From Rhodospirillales bacterium (lineage in GTDB: Bacteria; Pseudomonadota; Alphaproteobacteria; Rhodospirillales; JAPHRK01): a stretch of DNA of 64,000 nt. The position numbers were made by a program, and so were the translations under genes. A model generated the notes under the pieces. The model made no database searches. It was not told the DNA's origin and worked only from the letters and a program-made list of their open reading frames with translations. Shown piece by piece: positions 27,272 to 39,452 of the stretch; position 1 is the first letter of the stretch; the number at the start of each line of letters is the position of its first letter. The stretch lies in NCBI GenBank assembly GCA_026196105.1, contig JAPHRK010000021.1:1-64000 (forward strand), given 5' to 3'.

Positions 27272-28149
27272 CCAAAAAAACAACCAGTACAGCCAAAAGC
27301 AAACAAGGGCGCCGCAAAGCAATCCCTCTTTGGCGTCGTAAATCAGTACGCCTTGGAGCGCTCTTAGCTTGTATCCTCAGCATATCAGGTGCCGTTGGCT
27401 GGGGTGTTGAGTCTGGTTTATTTGCCCAAACTTACAACAACAGCACCAAAGCGGTTGTCAAAATTTCGGCTAAATATGGCTTCACGGTCCAAGAAATTTT
27501 TGTCAGCGGTAGAGACCTCACAGCTAAGAAACAGCTCCTTAAAGCCCTTAAGTTAAAGCGAGGAACACCAATTTTCTCCTTCGCCATTAAGGATGCTCAG
27601 AAACGAGTTGAAAAATTGCCTTGGGTGGCGACTGCTGTCGTTGAACGCCGTTTGCCTGATACCATCATGCTTCATGTAAATGAGCGTCGCCCGATGGCTC
27701 GTTGGCAGCGCAAAGGAAAGTTCTTCCTGCTTGATGATACAGGCGCTGTGATTGCTGAAAAAAATATTAATCGTTTTAAAAGCCTGCCTCTCGTCGTGGG
27801 CAATGATGCTCCCAAACACGCAGCCGAAGTCCTCGCTGTCTTAGCTTCTCAGCCTCAACTTGCAGCTCATGTCAAAGCTGCTGTCCGGGTAAGTTCACGC
27901 CGTTGGAATATCGTGATGGATACTGACGTCGATGTACGCCTTCCAGAAGAAAAAATGTCCGATGCCTGGAACAACTTTGCCGAATATCAGGAACGACACA
28001 ATTTGCTATCTCGTGATTTACGCACCATCGACTTAAGGCAACCAGACCGCATGATTGTTCGTCGCAAAAACGGCAAACCAAAAACTATTCCAACCGACAC
28101 CCCTGCAGACCAAAAGGCTGCAGGTACAAAAGATACCAGGGGCGCATGA
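27259..28149 (+). CDS. ftsQ: Cell division protein FtsQ
   Basis: Bitopic divisome scaffold joining FtsL/FtsB to FtsK and FtsA. About 296 residues: a very basic cytoplasmic start, one helix (about 30-50), a POTRA domain (YGFTVQEIFVSGRDLTAKKQLL...GTPIFSF) and the beta domain (DLRQPDRMIVR). The ATG at 27259 has GGAGG seven bases upstream; the frame open from 27238 is inside ddl. It overlaps ftsA by four bases. Confidence 0.93.
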   Translation: MRRVTKKTTSTAKSKQGRRKAIPLWRRKSVRLGALLACILSISGAVGWGVESGLFAQTYNNSTKAVVKISAKYGFTVQEIFVSGRDLTAKKQLLKALKLKRGTPIFSFAIKDAQKRVEKLPWVATAVVERRLPDTIMLHVNERRPMARWQRKGKFFLLDDTGAVIAEKNINRFKSLPLVVGNDAPKHAAEVLAVLASQPQLAAHVKAAVRVSSRRWNIVMDTDVDVRLPEEKMSDAWNNFAEYQERHNLLSRDLRTIDLRQPDRMIVRRKNGKPKTIPTDTPADQKAAGTKDTRGA

Positions 28150-29429
28150 TGAAGAGCGACGTCTCCACAGCCGTAAAACAAAAGATTAAATCCAGAGGTA
28201 ATCTAATTGCCGCCTTGGATGTAGGTACCAGCAAAATTTGCTGCTTTATCGCCCGTCTTGGTGACAATGGTGAACCCCAGGTTATTGGGATTGGCCACCA
28301 GATTTCCAATGGTGTTCGAAGTGGTGTCATCACTGACATGGATGCAGCCGAACAATCTATTCGTTCTGCTGTTGAGGCAGCCGAGCAAATGGCAGGTGAA
28401 ACCATTAGCAGCGTGATTGTTGGCCTCAATGCAGGAGAGCCTGAATCTAAGCTCATCAACTTTGAGGTTTCCATTGCCGGACACCAAATTGGTGACATGG
28501 ACTTGCGTCGGGTGCTTGACCCAACATGGGTTGATCACCAGCATTCAGAAGACCGCAAACTGATTCACGCCATTCCTATTAGCTACAGTATTGATGGCGA
28601 TAAAGGGGTTGTTGACCCCAGAGGAATGTTTGGTGAGCGCTTAGGAGTCGACCTTCATAGTATCACAGCATCCTCAACGGCAGTACGCAACTTACGCACC
28701 TGTATTTCCCGTTGTCATCTAGATGTGGAAGCTGAAGTGGTCACGCCTTACGCCTCAGGCCTTGGGGTCTTGGTGGGAGATGAAACCGAGCTTGGTTGCA
28801 CCCTGATTGATATGGGGGGCGGTAGTACCACTATTTCTGTTTTCTATGAAGGGCACTTGGTTCACACCGATTGCCTACGGGTTGGTGGCATTCATATTAC
28901 CAACGATATCGCCCGAGGGCTCTCAACCACTGTTGCCCATGCGGAGCGGATCAAAACCTTGTTTGGTAGCGCACTCCCTTCACCATCTGATGATCAAGAG
29001 GTCATCCGTGTGCCTCTGGTTGGCGAAGAAGGTGACCATGGGGAAAATCAGGCACCACGGTCCATGTTGACCCAGATTATTCGCCCTCGCGTAGAAGAGA
29101 CAATTGAATTGGTTAAAGCCCGTCTTGATGCCAGTGGGTTCTCAGAACTCATCGGTCGTCATGTTGTTTTAACCGGAGGCGCTAGCCAATTAACAGGCGT
29201 GCGCGAAATCGTTGCCATGATGCTCGACAAACAAGTTCGAATGGGACGGCCTACGGGGATCAATGGCATTGCTGAAGCTATGGGAGGGCCTGCCTTCTCA
29301 ACCTGCTCTGGCTTATTAAAGTTTGCTTACGAAAAACAGACTGAGTTGTCCCTTGCGGACCCCAGTCAAAAACCGGAACCCCACGGCCCATTAGGGAAGT
29401 TGGGAAATTGGTTCCGAGAATACTTTTGA
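28146..29429 (+). CDS. ftsA: Cell division protein FtsA
   Basis: Actin-like ATPase that tethers the Z ring to the membrane. 427 residues: AALDVGTSKICCFIA (phosphate 1), the SHS2/1C region, IDMGGGSTTISVF (phosphate 2), LTGGASQLTGV (adenosine), and a C-terminal amphipathic helix (LGNWFREYF) for membrane binding. Last gene before a 115-base structured gap and ftsZ. Confidence 0.96.
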   Translation: MMKSDVSTAVKQKIKSRGNLIAALDVGTSKICCFIARLGDNGEPQVIGIGHQISNGVRSGVITDMDAAEQSIRSAVEAAEQMAGETISSVIVGLNAGEPESKLINFEVSIAGHQIGDMDLRRVLDPTWVDHQHSEDRKLIHAIPISYSIDGDKGVVDPRGMFGERLGVDLHSITASSTAVRNLRTCISRCHLDVEAEVVTPYASGLGVLVGDETELGCTLIDMGGGSTTISVFYEGHLVHTDCLRVGGIHITNDIARGLSTTVAHAERIKTLFGSALPSPSDDQEVIRVPLVGEEGDHGENQAPRSMLTQIIRPRVEETIELVKARLDASGFSELIGRHVVLTGGASQLTGVREIVAMMLDKQVRMGRPTGINGIAEAMGGPAFSTCSGLLKFAYEKQTELSLADPSQKPEPHGPLGKLGNWFREYF

Positions 29430-29433
29430 GGAC

Positions 29434-29516
29434 GTCGGGTTTCAGAAGAAACCCGACACAACAAAGCCGAGACAGCCTTGAAGGGGATGTCTCAATTTTG
29501 ACCAAATTTATTTGGT
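29434..29516 (+). promoter_or_regulatory. Structured ftsA-ftsZ gap: hairpins and a palindrome
   Basis: Three elements follow each other. GTCGGGTTT-CAGAAG-AAACCCGAC (29434-29457) is a perfect nine-base-pair stem. GAGACA (29469-29474) pairs with TGTCTC (29488-29493) and is followed by AATTTT, terminator-like but weak. ACCAAAT-TT-ATTTGGT (29501-29516) is a perfect palindrome just after TTGACC (29498-29503), a possible -35 for an ftsZ promoter. Together they could partly end the upstream operon and give ftsZ its own regulated transcription. Confidence 0.55.
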
Positions 29517-29544
29517 TTTGTGATGTGAAAAGGGGTAACCAGAA

Positions 29545-31119
29545 ATGGCCATTAACTTAAGCGTTCCCGAGACAGGGGACACCGTAGATTTAGCACCAAA
29601 AATAACTGTCATCGGCGTCGGTGGCGCTGGTGGCAATGCAGTTAACAACATGATTGATGACGGCCTTCAAGGGGTTGAATTCGTCGTGGCAAATACCGAC
29701 AACCAAGCTTTGGCTCAAACCAGAGCCGATCGCCGTATTCAACTCGGACATGAAACCACCCAAGGATTGGGTGCGGGCTCTAAGCCTGAAGTTGGTAGTG
29801 CATCTGCAAATGAATCTCTGCAAGATATTACAGACCAACTCAAAGGGTCTAATATGGTTTTCGTCGCTGCCGGAATGGGCGGTGGAACGGGTACTGGTGC
29901 AGGTCCTGTGATCGCTTGTGCAGCGCGTGAAATGGGTATTTTGACTGTTGGTGTTGTTACCAAGCCTTTCCAATTTGAAGGCACCAACCGTATGCGTATT
30001 GCCGAAGAAGGCATTACGGAACTGCAAAAATATGTAGATACTCTTATTGTAATCCCAAACCAAAACCTGTTCAGGATTGCCAATGAAAAAACCACATTTG
30101 CTGACGCTTTCAAAATGGCCGATGATGTTCTGTCTTCAGGCGTTCGCAGTGTTACCGACCTGATCGTTAACCCTGGCCTTATCAACCTGGACTTTGCTGA
30201 TATTGAATCAGTCATGGCTCAAATGGGTAAAGCGATGATGGGTACTGGCGTTGCAGAAGGTGAAAGCCGGGCTCTTCAAGCTGCTGAAATCGCCATTTCC
30301 AACCCACTTCTCGAAGATAGTTCTATCAGCGGGGCTCGCCGTGTGTTGATCAACATCACGGGTGGTGCAGACATGACCCTCTATGAAGTTGACGAAGCAA
30401 CCAACCGAATTTCTAAAGAAGTTGATGGCGATGCCCATATCATTGTTGGTTCAGCTTTCGACCCTGAGCTTGACGGGCAAATGCGGATTTCTGTTGTTGC
30501 CACAGGCATTGATGGTTCTGCTACTGTTCAAATGGAACCCAGAATTCTTGACCACCGGGTTGTCGAAACAACTCAACCAACCACTTCTGTTGTTGAAGAA
30601 GCCCCTGTAGAAACAATTGCCGCGGAAGCTGCACCTGTCATTGAAACTCCAATAGCACCTAGCCTATTGGCAACTGATACTGCCCCAAAGCAGCAAGAAC
30701 TGGCGGTTGAAGCTACACCGTTACGGGAAGTGCCTAAAACAGCAGCTCAGGATAAACCTTTTATTCCACCTGCTCCTGTAAAAGCACCTACAGAAACTGG
30801 TATTTCAAATGAAAAATCAGATGCCTTTGCAATGGCAGAAGTAAAAAACGCCCCTGTAAATGAACCCGTGAAATCTGAAGAAAAGCGCGGTCCAAGCCTT
30901 TTTGAGAGGGTCACTGGGTCAGTAACGGGTGCTAACAGATCAGCAAAAGAAGCAAGCCCACAGGAAGCTCCCAAACCTTCAATCATTACAGGAGGAGCAG
31001 ATCAAGGTTCAGCTAAGCCCAAAATTGCTGGCTTAACCCCAAGTGAACTCCCAATTACATCTCGTTCTGATGATGAGTTGTTGGATATTCCAGCTTTCTT
31101 ACGCAGGCAGGCTAACTAG
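29545..31119 (+). CDS. ftsZ: Cell division GTPase FtsZ
   Basis: Tubulin-like GTPase that forms the Z ring. 524 residues, longer than the usual 380-400 of enterics. The GTPase core holds [11 protein letters not shown] and the tubulin signature GGGTGTG (112-118). An Ala/Pro/Glu-rich linker of about 180 residues (roughly 325-505) follows, then the conserved C-terminal peptide [14 protein letters not shown] that binds FtsA and ZipA-like anchors. Long linkers are common in alphaproteobacteria. AAGGGG precedes the ATG. A hairpin follows the stop. Confidence 0.98.
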   Translation: MAINLSVPETGDTVDLAPKITVIGVGGAGGNAVNNMIDDGLQGVEFVVANTDNQALAQTRADRRIQLGHETTQGLGAGSKPEVGSASANESLQDITDQLKGSNMVFVAAGMGGGTGTGAGPVIACAAREMGILTVGVVTKPFQFEGTNRMRIAEEGITELQKYVDTLIVIPNQNLFRIANEKTTFADAFKMADDVLSSGVRSVTDLIVNPGLINLDFADIESVMAQMGKAMMGTGVAEGESRALQAAEIAISNPLLEDSSISGARRVLINITGGADMTLYEVDEATNRISKEVDGDAHIIVGSAFDPELDGQMRISVVATGIDGSATVQMEPRILDHRVVETTQPTTSVVEEAPVETIAAEAAPVIETPIAPSLLATDTAPKQQELAVEATPLREVPKTAAQDKPFIPPAPVKAPTETGISNEKSDAFAMAEVKNAPVNEPVKSEEKRGPSLFERVTGSVTGANRSAKEASPQEAPKPSIITGGADQGSAKPKIAGLTPSELPITSRSDDELLDIPAFLRRQAN

Positions 31120-31127
31120 AAATTCTG

Positions 31128-31153
31128 CCCGGCAACCTCAAATGCCGGGAGAG
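31128..31153 (+). terminator. Terminator after ftsZ
   Basis: CCCGGCA (31128-31134) pairs with TGCCGGG (31143-31149), with an eight-base loop, followed by a T-rich tract. A second hairpin, GGGGAGGG/CCCTCCCC (31177-31199), lies downstream without a T-run. They separate the ftsZ transcript from lpxC. Confidence 0.7.
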
Positions 31154-31356
31154 TCTCTTTTAAGTGACACATCACAGGGGAGGGCCTTCAACCCTCCCCA
31201 CCCCACTTATGTGTAAAAGGTCTAACCTTTTGTTCTCATGGAAGTTTCAGCATGGGGATCGTAACAAAGTGAAACATTGTTTGATTTGAGTGATTGCTGA
31301 AGCCTTGGTAGACATAGACCATACAAAAATCACTCTTTTGGGAACGGCCTTAAAAT

Positions 31357-32361
31357 ATGACGATCCATAGCCCACTGAATAGCATCACAACTCCTTCCGC
31401 CCCAAAAGCGTCTCGCGTAAAGCTTGGCAAACAAAAAACCCTTAAAAGTTCAATTAATTGCGTAGGCATTGCCCTCCACTCTGGCGCTAAGGTTGCTATG
31501 ACCCTTCGCCCTGCTGAAGTTAATACTGGCATCGTCTTCAAACGTGTAGATATCGTCGGTGGCGGTAGCCTCATTCCTGCTCGCTGGGACCATGTGGTCG
31601 ACACCCGCCTCAACACAACTCTCGGCAATAGCAATGGCGTTACCATCAGCACTGTTGAACATTTAATGGCCGCTTTGTCTGGCTGTGATATTGACAATGC
31701 TCTTATTGAAATCAATGGCCCTGAAGTTCCAATCATGGACGGTAGTGCAGCACCTTTCGTTTTCTTGATTGAGTGTGCTGGTATCTTAAGCCAAAAAGCT
31801 GATCGTCGGGCAATTCGAATCAATAAAGCTATTAGCCTAAGTTATGACGGTAAAACCGTTGAACTAACCCCTTCACAAGATTTCTCTCTACAATTTGAAA
31901 TTGATTTTGACGATACCGTTGTAGCCAACCAAAAAATGTCAGTTGGGATTGCTAACGGTGTCTTCAAAAACGACATTTCTCGGGCACGCACTTTCGGCTT
32001 TATGCACGAAGTAGAGCAACTCCGGGCTGCCGGCCTTGCAAAAGGTGGTTCCCCAGATAATGCGATCGTTATTAGTGGCGACAAAGTTCTCAACGAAGGT
32101 GGCCTTCGCTTCGATGATGAGTTCGTTCGTCATAAAATTCTAGACGCTGTTGGCGACCTTTATCTTGCCGGAGCTCCCATCATGGGCCACTTCAAAGGCA
32201 TTTGTTCTGGTCACGCCATGAATAATGAGCTTCTCCGCTCTCTCTTCGCTGATGAAAGCGCCTGGAGCTACACCACAGCAGATGCCCTCAACAAAGAAGG
32301 TTTTGTTTACAGCTCTTTAGAAGCTGCAACCGACAAAAATAAACAAGTAGCTTTTGCTTAA
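31357..32361 (+). CDS. lpxC: UDP-3-O-acyl-GlcNAc deacetylase LpxC
   Basis: Zinc enzyme for the committed step of lipid A synthesis. 334 residues in the two-domain LpxC fold. Zinc ligands: His102 in [10 protein letters not shown], His259 and Asp263 in HKILDAVGD. The catalytic His286 lies in [14 protein letters not shown]. The N-terminus is about 20 residues longer than in E. coli. It has its own upstream region, since terminators lie between it and ftsZ. Confidence 0.97.
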   Translation: MTIHSPLNSITTPSAPKASRVKLGKQKTLKSSINCVGIALHSGAKVAMTLRPAEVNTGIVFKRVDIVGGGSLIPARWDHVVDTRLNTTLGNSNGVTISTVEHLMAALSGCDIDNALIEINGPEVPIMDGSAAPFVFLIECAGILSQKADRRAIRINKAISLSYDGKTVELTPSQDFSLQFEIDFDDTVVANQKMSVGIANGVFKNDISRARTFGFMHEVEQLRAAGLAKGGSPDNAIVISGDKVLNEGGLRFDDEFVRHKILDAVGDLYLAGAPIMGHFKGICSGHAMNNELLRSLFADESAWSYTTADALNKEGFVYSSLEAATDKNKQVAFA

Positions 32362-32403
32362 GCCTAATTCTCTCTCTTTTTCTGGAGACACAGGGGAACA
32401 GCG

Positions 32404-32412
32404 TGATATAAT
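32404..32412 (+). promoter_or_regulatory. Extended -10 promoter before bamD
   Basis: TGATATAAT (32404-32412) is a consensus extended -10 element 46 bases before the bamD start. It implies that bamD and perhaps recN-ligA have their own promoter besides read-through from lpxC. No good -35 is needed for this type and none is clear. Confidence 0.55.
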
Positions 32413-32458
32413 CCGGCCTGACTTTCGTTAGACTATCCCATATCCGTCAGGAATCGGC

Positions 32459-33340
32459 ATGAATTCACTTAAGCGTCCAACCGTTTATATTCTCTCTGCG
32501 GTCTTTGCCATTACCTTTTTAATTTCTGGGTGTTCAGATACTAAAAAGGCATATGTAGAGCGGTCGGTTGAAGAGCTTTACAATGATGCCCAAAACAAAC
32601 TGCAGGGCGGGAAAAATAATGAAGCGGCTTCCCTTTTTGAGGAAGTCGAACGCCAACACCCCTACTCCATGTGGGCAACTAAATCCCAACTCATGGCGGC
32701 CTTTTCTTACTATAAAGCCAACAAATATGAAGATGCGACGGTTGCTTTGCGGCGATACATTCGCCTTCATCCGTCAAATAGGGATATAGCCTACGCTCAT
32801 TACCTGTTAGCCTTAAGTTATTATGAGCAAATTAGTGATGTGACTCGCGATCAAAAGATGACCCAACAAGCTGTAGATGCCCTGAAGGTTTTGATCACCC
32901 GTTTCCCAAATAGCAAATACGCCCGTGATGCCAAGCTCAAGCTGGACCTTACTTTTGACCATTTAGCGGGTAAGGAAATGGAAATTGGTCGCTACTACTT
33001 GCGTTGGAGGCAATATCTTGCTGCAATTAACAGGTTCCGTGCTGTGGTCGAAAACTACCAAACCACAAGCCACACTGCAGAAGCCCTCCATAGGTTGGCA
33101 GAATCCTATACCGCCCTTGGTATGATCTCAGAGGCCCAGAAAGTCGCCGCTGTTTTAGGCCATAACTTCCCAGGTTCCGAATGGTATCAAGATTCATATG
33201 GCCTTGTAGAAGAAGGACGTACGATTCCAACAGAACAAAAGTCCTGGTGGAAAGTTTGGCAAGGCGATGAGTCTAAAATCACCCGGGAAAGTGTGGGCAT
33301 GCCAAAGAAAGAAACACCTTGGTGGAAAATCTGGGAATAA
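32459..33340 (+). CDS. bamD: Outer-membrane assembly lipoprotein BamD
   Basis: Essential BAM complex lipoprotein that helps insert beta-barrel proteins. 293 residues. The signal ends in the lipobox ISGC, with Cys at about residue 25. TPR repeats follow (ELYNDAQNKLQGGKNNEAASLFEEVERQHPYSMWATKSQL, YEDATVALRRYIRLHPSNRDIAYAHYLLALS). The C-terminus has two WWKxW-type repeats (QKSWWKVWQ and ETPWWKIWE) of unknown role. It is followed 21 bases later by recN. Confidence 0.95.
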   Translation: MNSLKRPTVYILSAVFAITFLISGCSDTKKAYVERSVEELYNDAQNKLQGGKNNEAASLFEEVERQHPYSMWATKSQLMAAFSYYKANKYEDATVALRRYIRLHPSNRDIAYAHYLLALSYYEQISDVTRDQKMTQQAVDALKVLITRFPNSKYARDAKLKLDLTFDHLAGKEMEIGRYYLRWRQYLAAINRFRAVVENYQTTSHTAEALHRLAESYTALGMISEAQKVAAVLGHNFPGSEWYQDSYGLVEEGRTIPTEQKSWWKVWQGDESKITRESVGMPKKETPWWKIWE

Positions 33341-33361
33341 GGGCATTGGCTTGGACCTCTC

Positions 33362-37116
<3,755 letters not shown>

Positions 37117-37212
37117 AAGAAGGCATATATTTTATTAGTTTCCTTGCCATGGCAACTATTGCTATGCAAAATGATAAACCTCTGAGTTGAGAGGATATAA
37201 GGAAAAGTTGGG

Positions 37213-37644
37213 ATGAGTACGTTCGAAAATTTGCAAACATTAAATATCGTCATTATTGACGATAACCCATCTAATGTTTCTGTTTTAGAAATCATGTTAG
37301 AAGATGAGGATTACGAGAATATTACCTCCTTCACCAACCCAAAAGAAGGGCTGGCCTACTGTCAGAATAACCCGGTTGACCTTATTCTGCTTGATATTCT
37401 CATGCCAGAAATGGATGGCCTACAAGTTATGGAAAACTTGGAAGACAAAATTAGAACCGAATTCCTTCCAGTTATTGTCCTCACAGCTCTGACAAACGAA
37501 GAGGCCCAAGCCCACGCTGAAAAAATGGGGGCCCATGATTATCTCACCAAACCATTCCAACAAGACGTTGTTTTGGAGCGAATCAAAAACACCTTAACAA
37601 CTCGAGTGTATTACAAAGGTGCCATGCGCCCTTTAGGGGAGTGA
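37213..37644 (+). CDS. Single-domain response regulator
   Basis: 143 residues, one CheY-like receiver: acidic pair Asp16/Asp17, phospho-acceptor Asp61 (LLDILMPEMDG), Thr91 and Lys113 (YLTKPF). No output domain; the C-terminal RVYYKGAMRPLGE is a short tail. Its partner kinase is unknown; none is adjacent. A TTGCCATGGCAA palindrome (37144-37155) before it overlaps a possible -35. Confidence 0.9.
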   Translation: MSTFENLQTLNIVIIDDNPSNVSVLEIMLEDEDYENITSFTNPKEGLAYCQNNPVDLILLDILMPEMDGLQVMENLEDKIRTEFLPVIVLTALTNEEAQAHAEKMGAHDYLTKPFQQDVVLERIKNTLTTRVYYKGAMRPLGE

Positions 37645-37682
37645 CGTCTCTTTCGAGGGTAATCACTATATGCGCTATTATC

Positions 37683-38276
37683 CTATATGAACGCCGTGAT
37701 CAGTACAGATATGATAAGCAACCCAGCAAACATCACATTGATTGCTCGGCTTAATCTGTCATGTTTTAGGAAATTGGTTAAAATAGAACCTGCGTAGAGC
37801 CAGCAAATATTTACAACAATAAGAACCAACATCAACACAGCGGCTTTAAAAAAACTGTCCATAACCCGGTTCTCCGCCACGAGAATGAAACTGGAGAACA
37901 TCGCTGCCATGGCAGCATAGGCTTTAGGATTAATGAGCGATAAAAATGTGCCTTCGAACCATTTTGGCTCGCTATCTTGCTTCATCGTCGCCTTAAGCGG
38001 CGGCGCACTAGCAATTCTGTAGGCGAGATATATGAAATAGAGCCCGGCAATAACGGTTATAACTGGTGCTGCACCAGGAAGGGCGAATAGAAAACCTGAA
38101 ACCCCTGATCCAACGATTAGAATTACGCCTGCCATACCAAGGTTAAGCCCTAGCATATAACGAAGACCACGCTTCTGCCCATAGGCCGCACCAACCGCTG
38201 CCAGGCTGAGTGTATTAGGACCTGGACTTCCGGTTAACGCCAGGGCTGCAAGAATGAATGGCCCTATAGTCTCCAA
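37683..38276 (-). CDS. LysE/RhtB-family exporter
   Basis: 197-residue inner-membrane protein with about six helices. The family start is clear: ALTGSPGPNTLSLAAVGAAYG and GLRYMLGLNLGM, with the central FEGTFLSLINPKAYAAM. Members export amino acids or similar metabolites; the substrate is not evident. It starts with TTG at 38276, backed by GGAGAG eight bases upstream. Same strand as the hydrolase gene upstream, 75 bases apart. Confidence 0.9.
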   Translation of the reverse strand: METIGPFILAALALTGSPGPNTLSLAAVGAAYGQKRGLRYMLGLNLGMAGVILIVGSGVSGFLFALPGAAPVITVIAGLYFIYLAYRIASAPPLKATMKQDSEPKWFEGTFLSLINPKAYAAMAAMFSSFILVAENRVMDSFFKAAVLMLVLIVVNICWLYAGSILTNFLKHDRLSRAINVMFAGLLIISVLITAFI

Positions 38277-38351
38277 AAAAACGCTCTCCTATGTAATCAC
38301 CACTTCAGAGTATCGTGAATTTTTCTAGCTTCAATGATGTTGCAATTAAGC

Positions 38352-39452
38352 TTATTCAAGCTCTTTTGACTCACCAATTTTTAGCACCCAGGCTTTATCT
38401 TTTGCATAACTATTTTTCGTTGCCGCAGCTTCGAAACGCTTCGGGGGTTCATCGAATGGTTCATCAGTCATCTTGATTGTACCCCAATGCATAGCAACCA
38501 CTGTATCGGCCTTTAGATCTTGCGCGATAGCCACAGCTTCTTCAGGGTTTACGTGGACCACATTCATAATCACTCTTGGTTCATAAGCCCCTATTGGAAC
38601 AAGAGCATAATTTATGGGGCCGAACTTCTCTCCAATTTCTTTGAAAACTGCCCCATAGCCAGTATCACCAGCAAAATAAACTTTTTTTCCCTTACTCTCT
38701 AAAACATACCCAGCCCAGAGAACTTCATTTCTATCAAACAGAGAGCGCGCAGAGTTATGGATAGCAGGAACGGCCGTAATTTTGATGTTTTCTTCTAAAG
38801 TATCTTGATACCAATCCAACTCACTAACTTTGGTGTATCCCCGGTCCTTAAAAAAAGCCCCCATACCTAAAGGCACAATCACATGGATTTTTTCTTTCCC
38901 CGGCAGAGCCTCAATAGTAGGGGCATCAAGATGATCATAATGGTTATGAGAAACAATGATCATATCAATGGGGGGCAACTCATCGACTGATAAAGCTGGT
39001 GGCACAGAACGTTCTGGTCCAAAAGGAGGATACCCAGTCGCATAATCTGAGAGGAAAGGGTCCGTCAGGATATTTTTTCCCTCAAGCCTTACGAGAAAGG
39101 CAGCGTGGCCTAACCACGTCAAGCTATCTACTTGTTTGACAGCTTCAATTCCAGCAAGGATATCTTTCTTCTCCATAAGGTATTCAGCTGGAGGAAGTGG
39201 TTTACTCCAATAAGTTCGTCCCTTAATCCGACGATAAAAAAAAGATACCCAGTCAGAAATACTCCCACGACTGACACGACTTCCGTCAGGGTTTTGAAAC
39301 CCTTTTTCAAGGTGATGCACAGGTGCTCCCTCTTTGTGTTTATTGCTGGAACAACCCGACAAGGAAGTCGCTATGGAGATCATAACTGCAAACCCTGCCA
39401 GTCGTAGTCGACGAATACTCTTAGCCCCCACTGTGCGCCAATTCCTTTTCAA
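38352..39452 (-). CDS. MBL-fold metallo-hydrolase lipoprotein (NAPE-PLD/UlaG-like)
   Basis: 366 residues. A lipoprotein signal ends in LSGC (Cys at about residue 34), so the enzyme should be membrane-anchored outside the cytoplasm. The metallo-beta-lactamase core shows HNHYDHLD (HxHxDH), FAGDTGYG and MHWGT, the pattern of NAPE-PLD-like hydrolases. The substrate is unknown, with phosphodiester or lipid substrates the likely guess. TTG at 39452 lies inside the end of the RND gene; a GTG at 39431 is an alternative start. The overlap suggests co-transcription with the efflux genes. Confidence 0.88.
   Translation of the reverse strand: MKRNWRTVGAKSIRRLRLAGFAVMISIATSLSGCSSNKHKEGAPVHHLEKGFQNPDGSRVSRGSISDWVSFFYRRIKGRTYWSKPLPPAEYLMEKKDILAGIEAVKQVDSLTWLGHAAFLVRLEGKNILTDPFLSDYATGYPPFGPERSVPPALSVDELPPIDMIIVSHNHYDHLDAPTIEALPGKEKIHVIVPLGMGAFFKDRGYTKVSELDWYQDTLEENIKITAVPAIHNSARSLFDRNEVLWAGYVLESKGKKVYFAGDTGYGAVFKEIGEKFGPINYALVPIGAYEPRVIMNVVHVNPEEAVAIAQDLKADTVVAMHWGTIKMTDEPFDEPPKRFEAAATKNSYAKDKAWVLKIGESKELE

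Noticed and set aside
29590-30215. Two frames opposite ftsZ (157 and 158 residues)
   Set aside because: Antisense shadows over the FtsZ GTPase core.
33341-33361. LexA box before recN
   Set aside because: No GTTC-N7-GTTC is present in the gap or the end of bamD.
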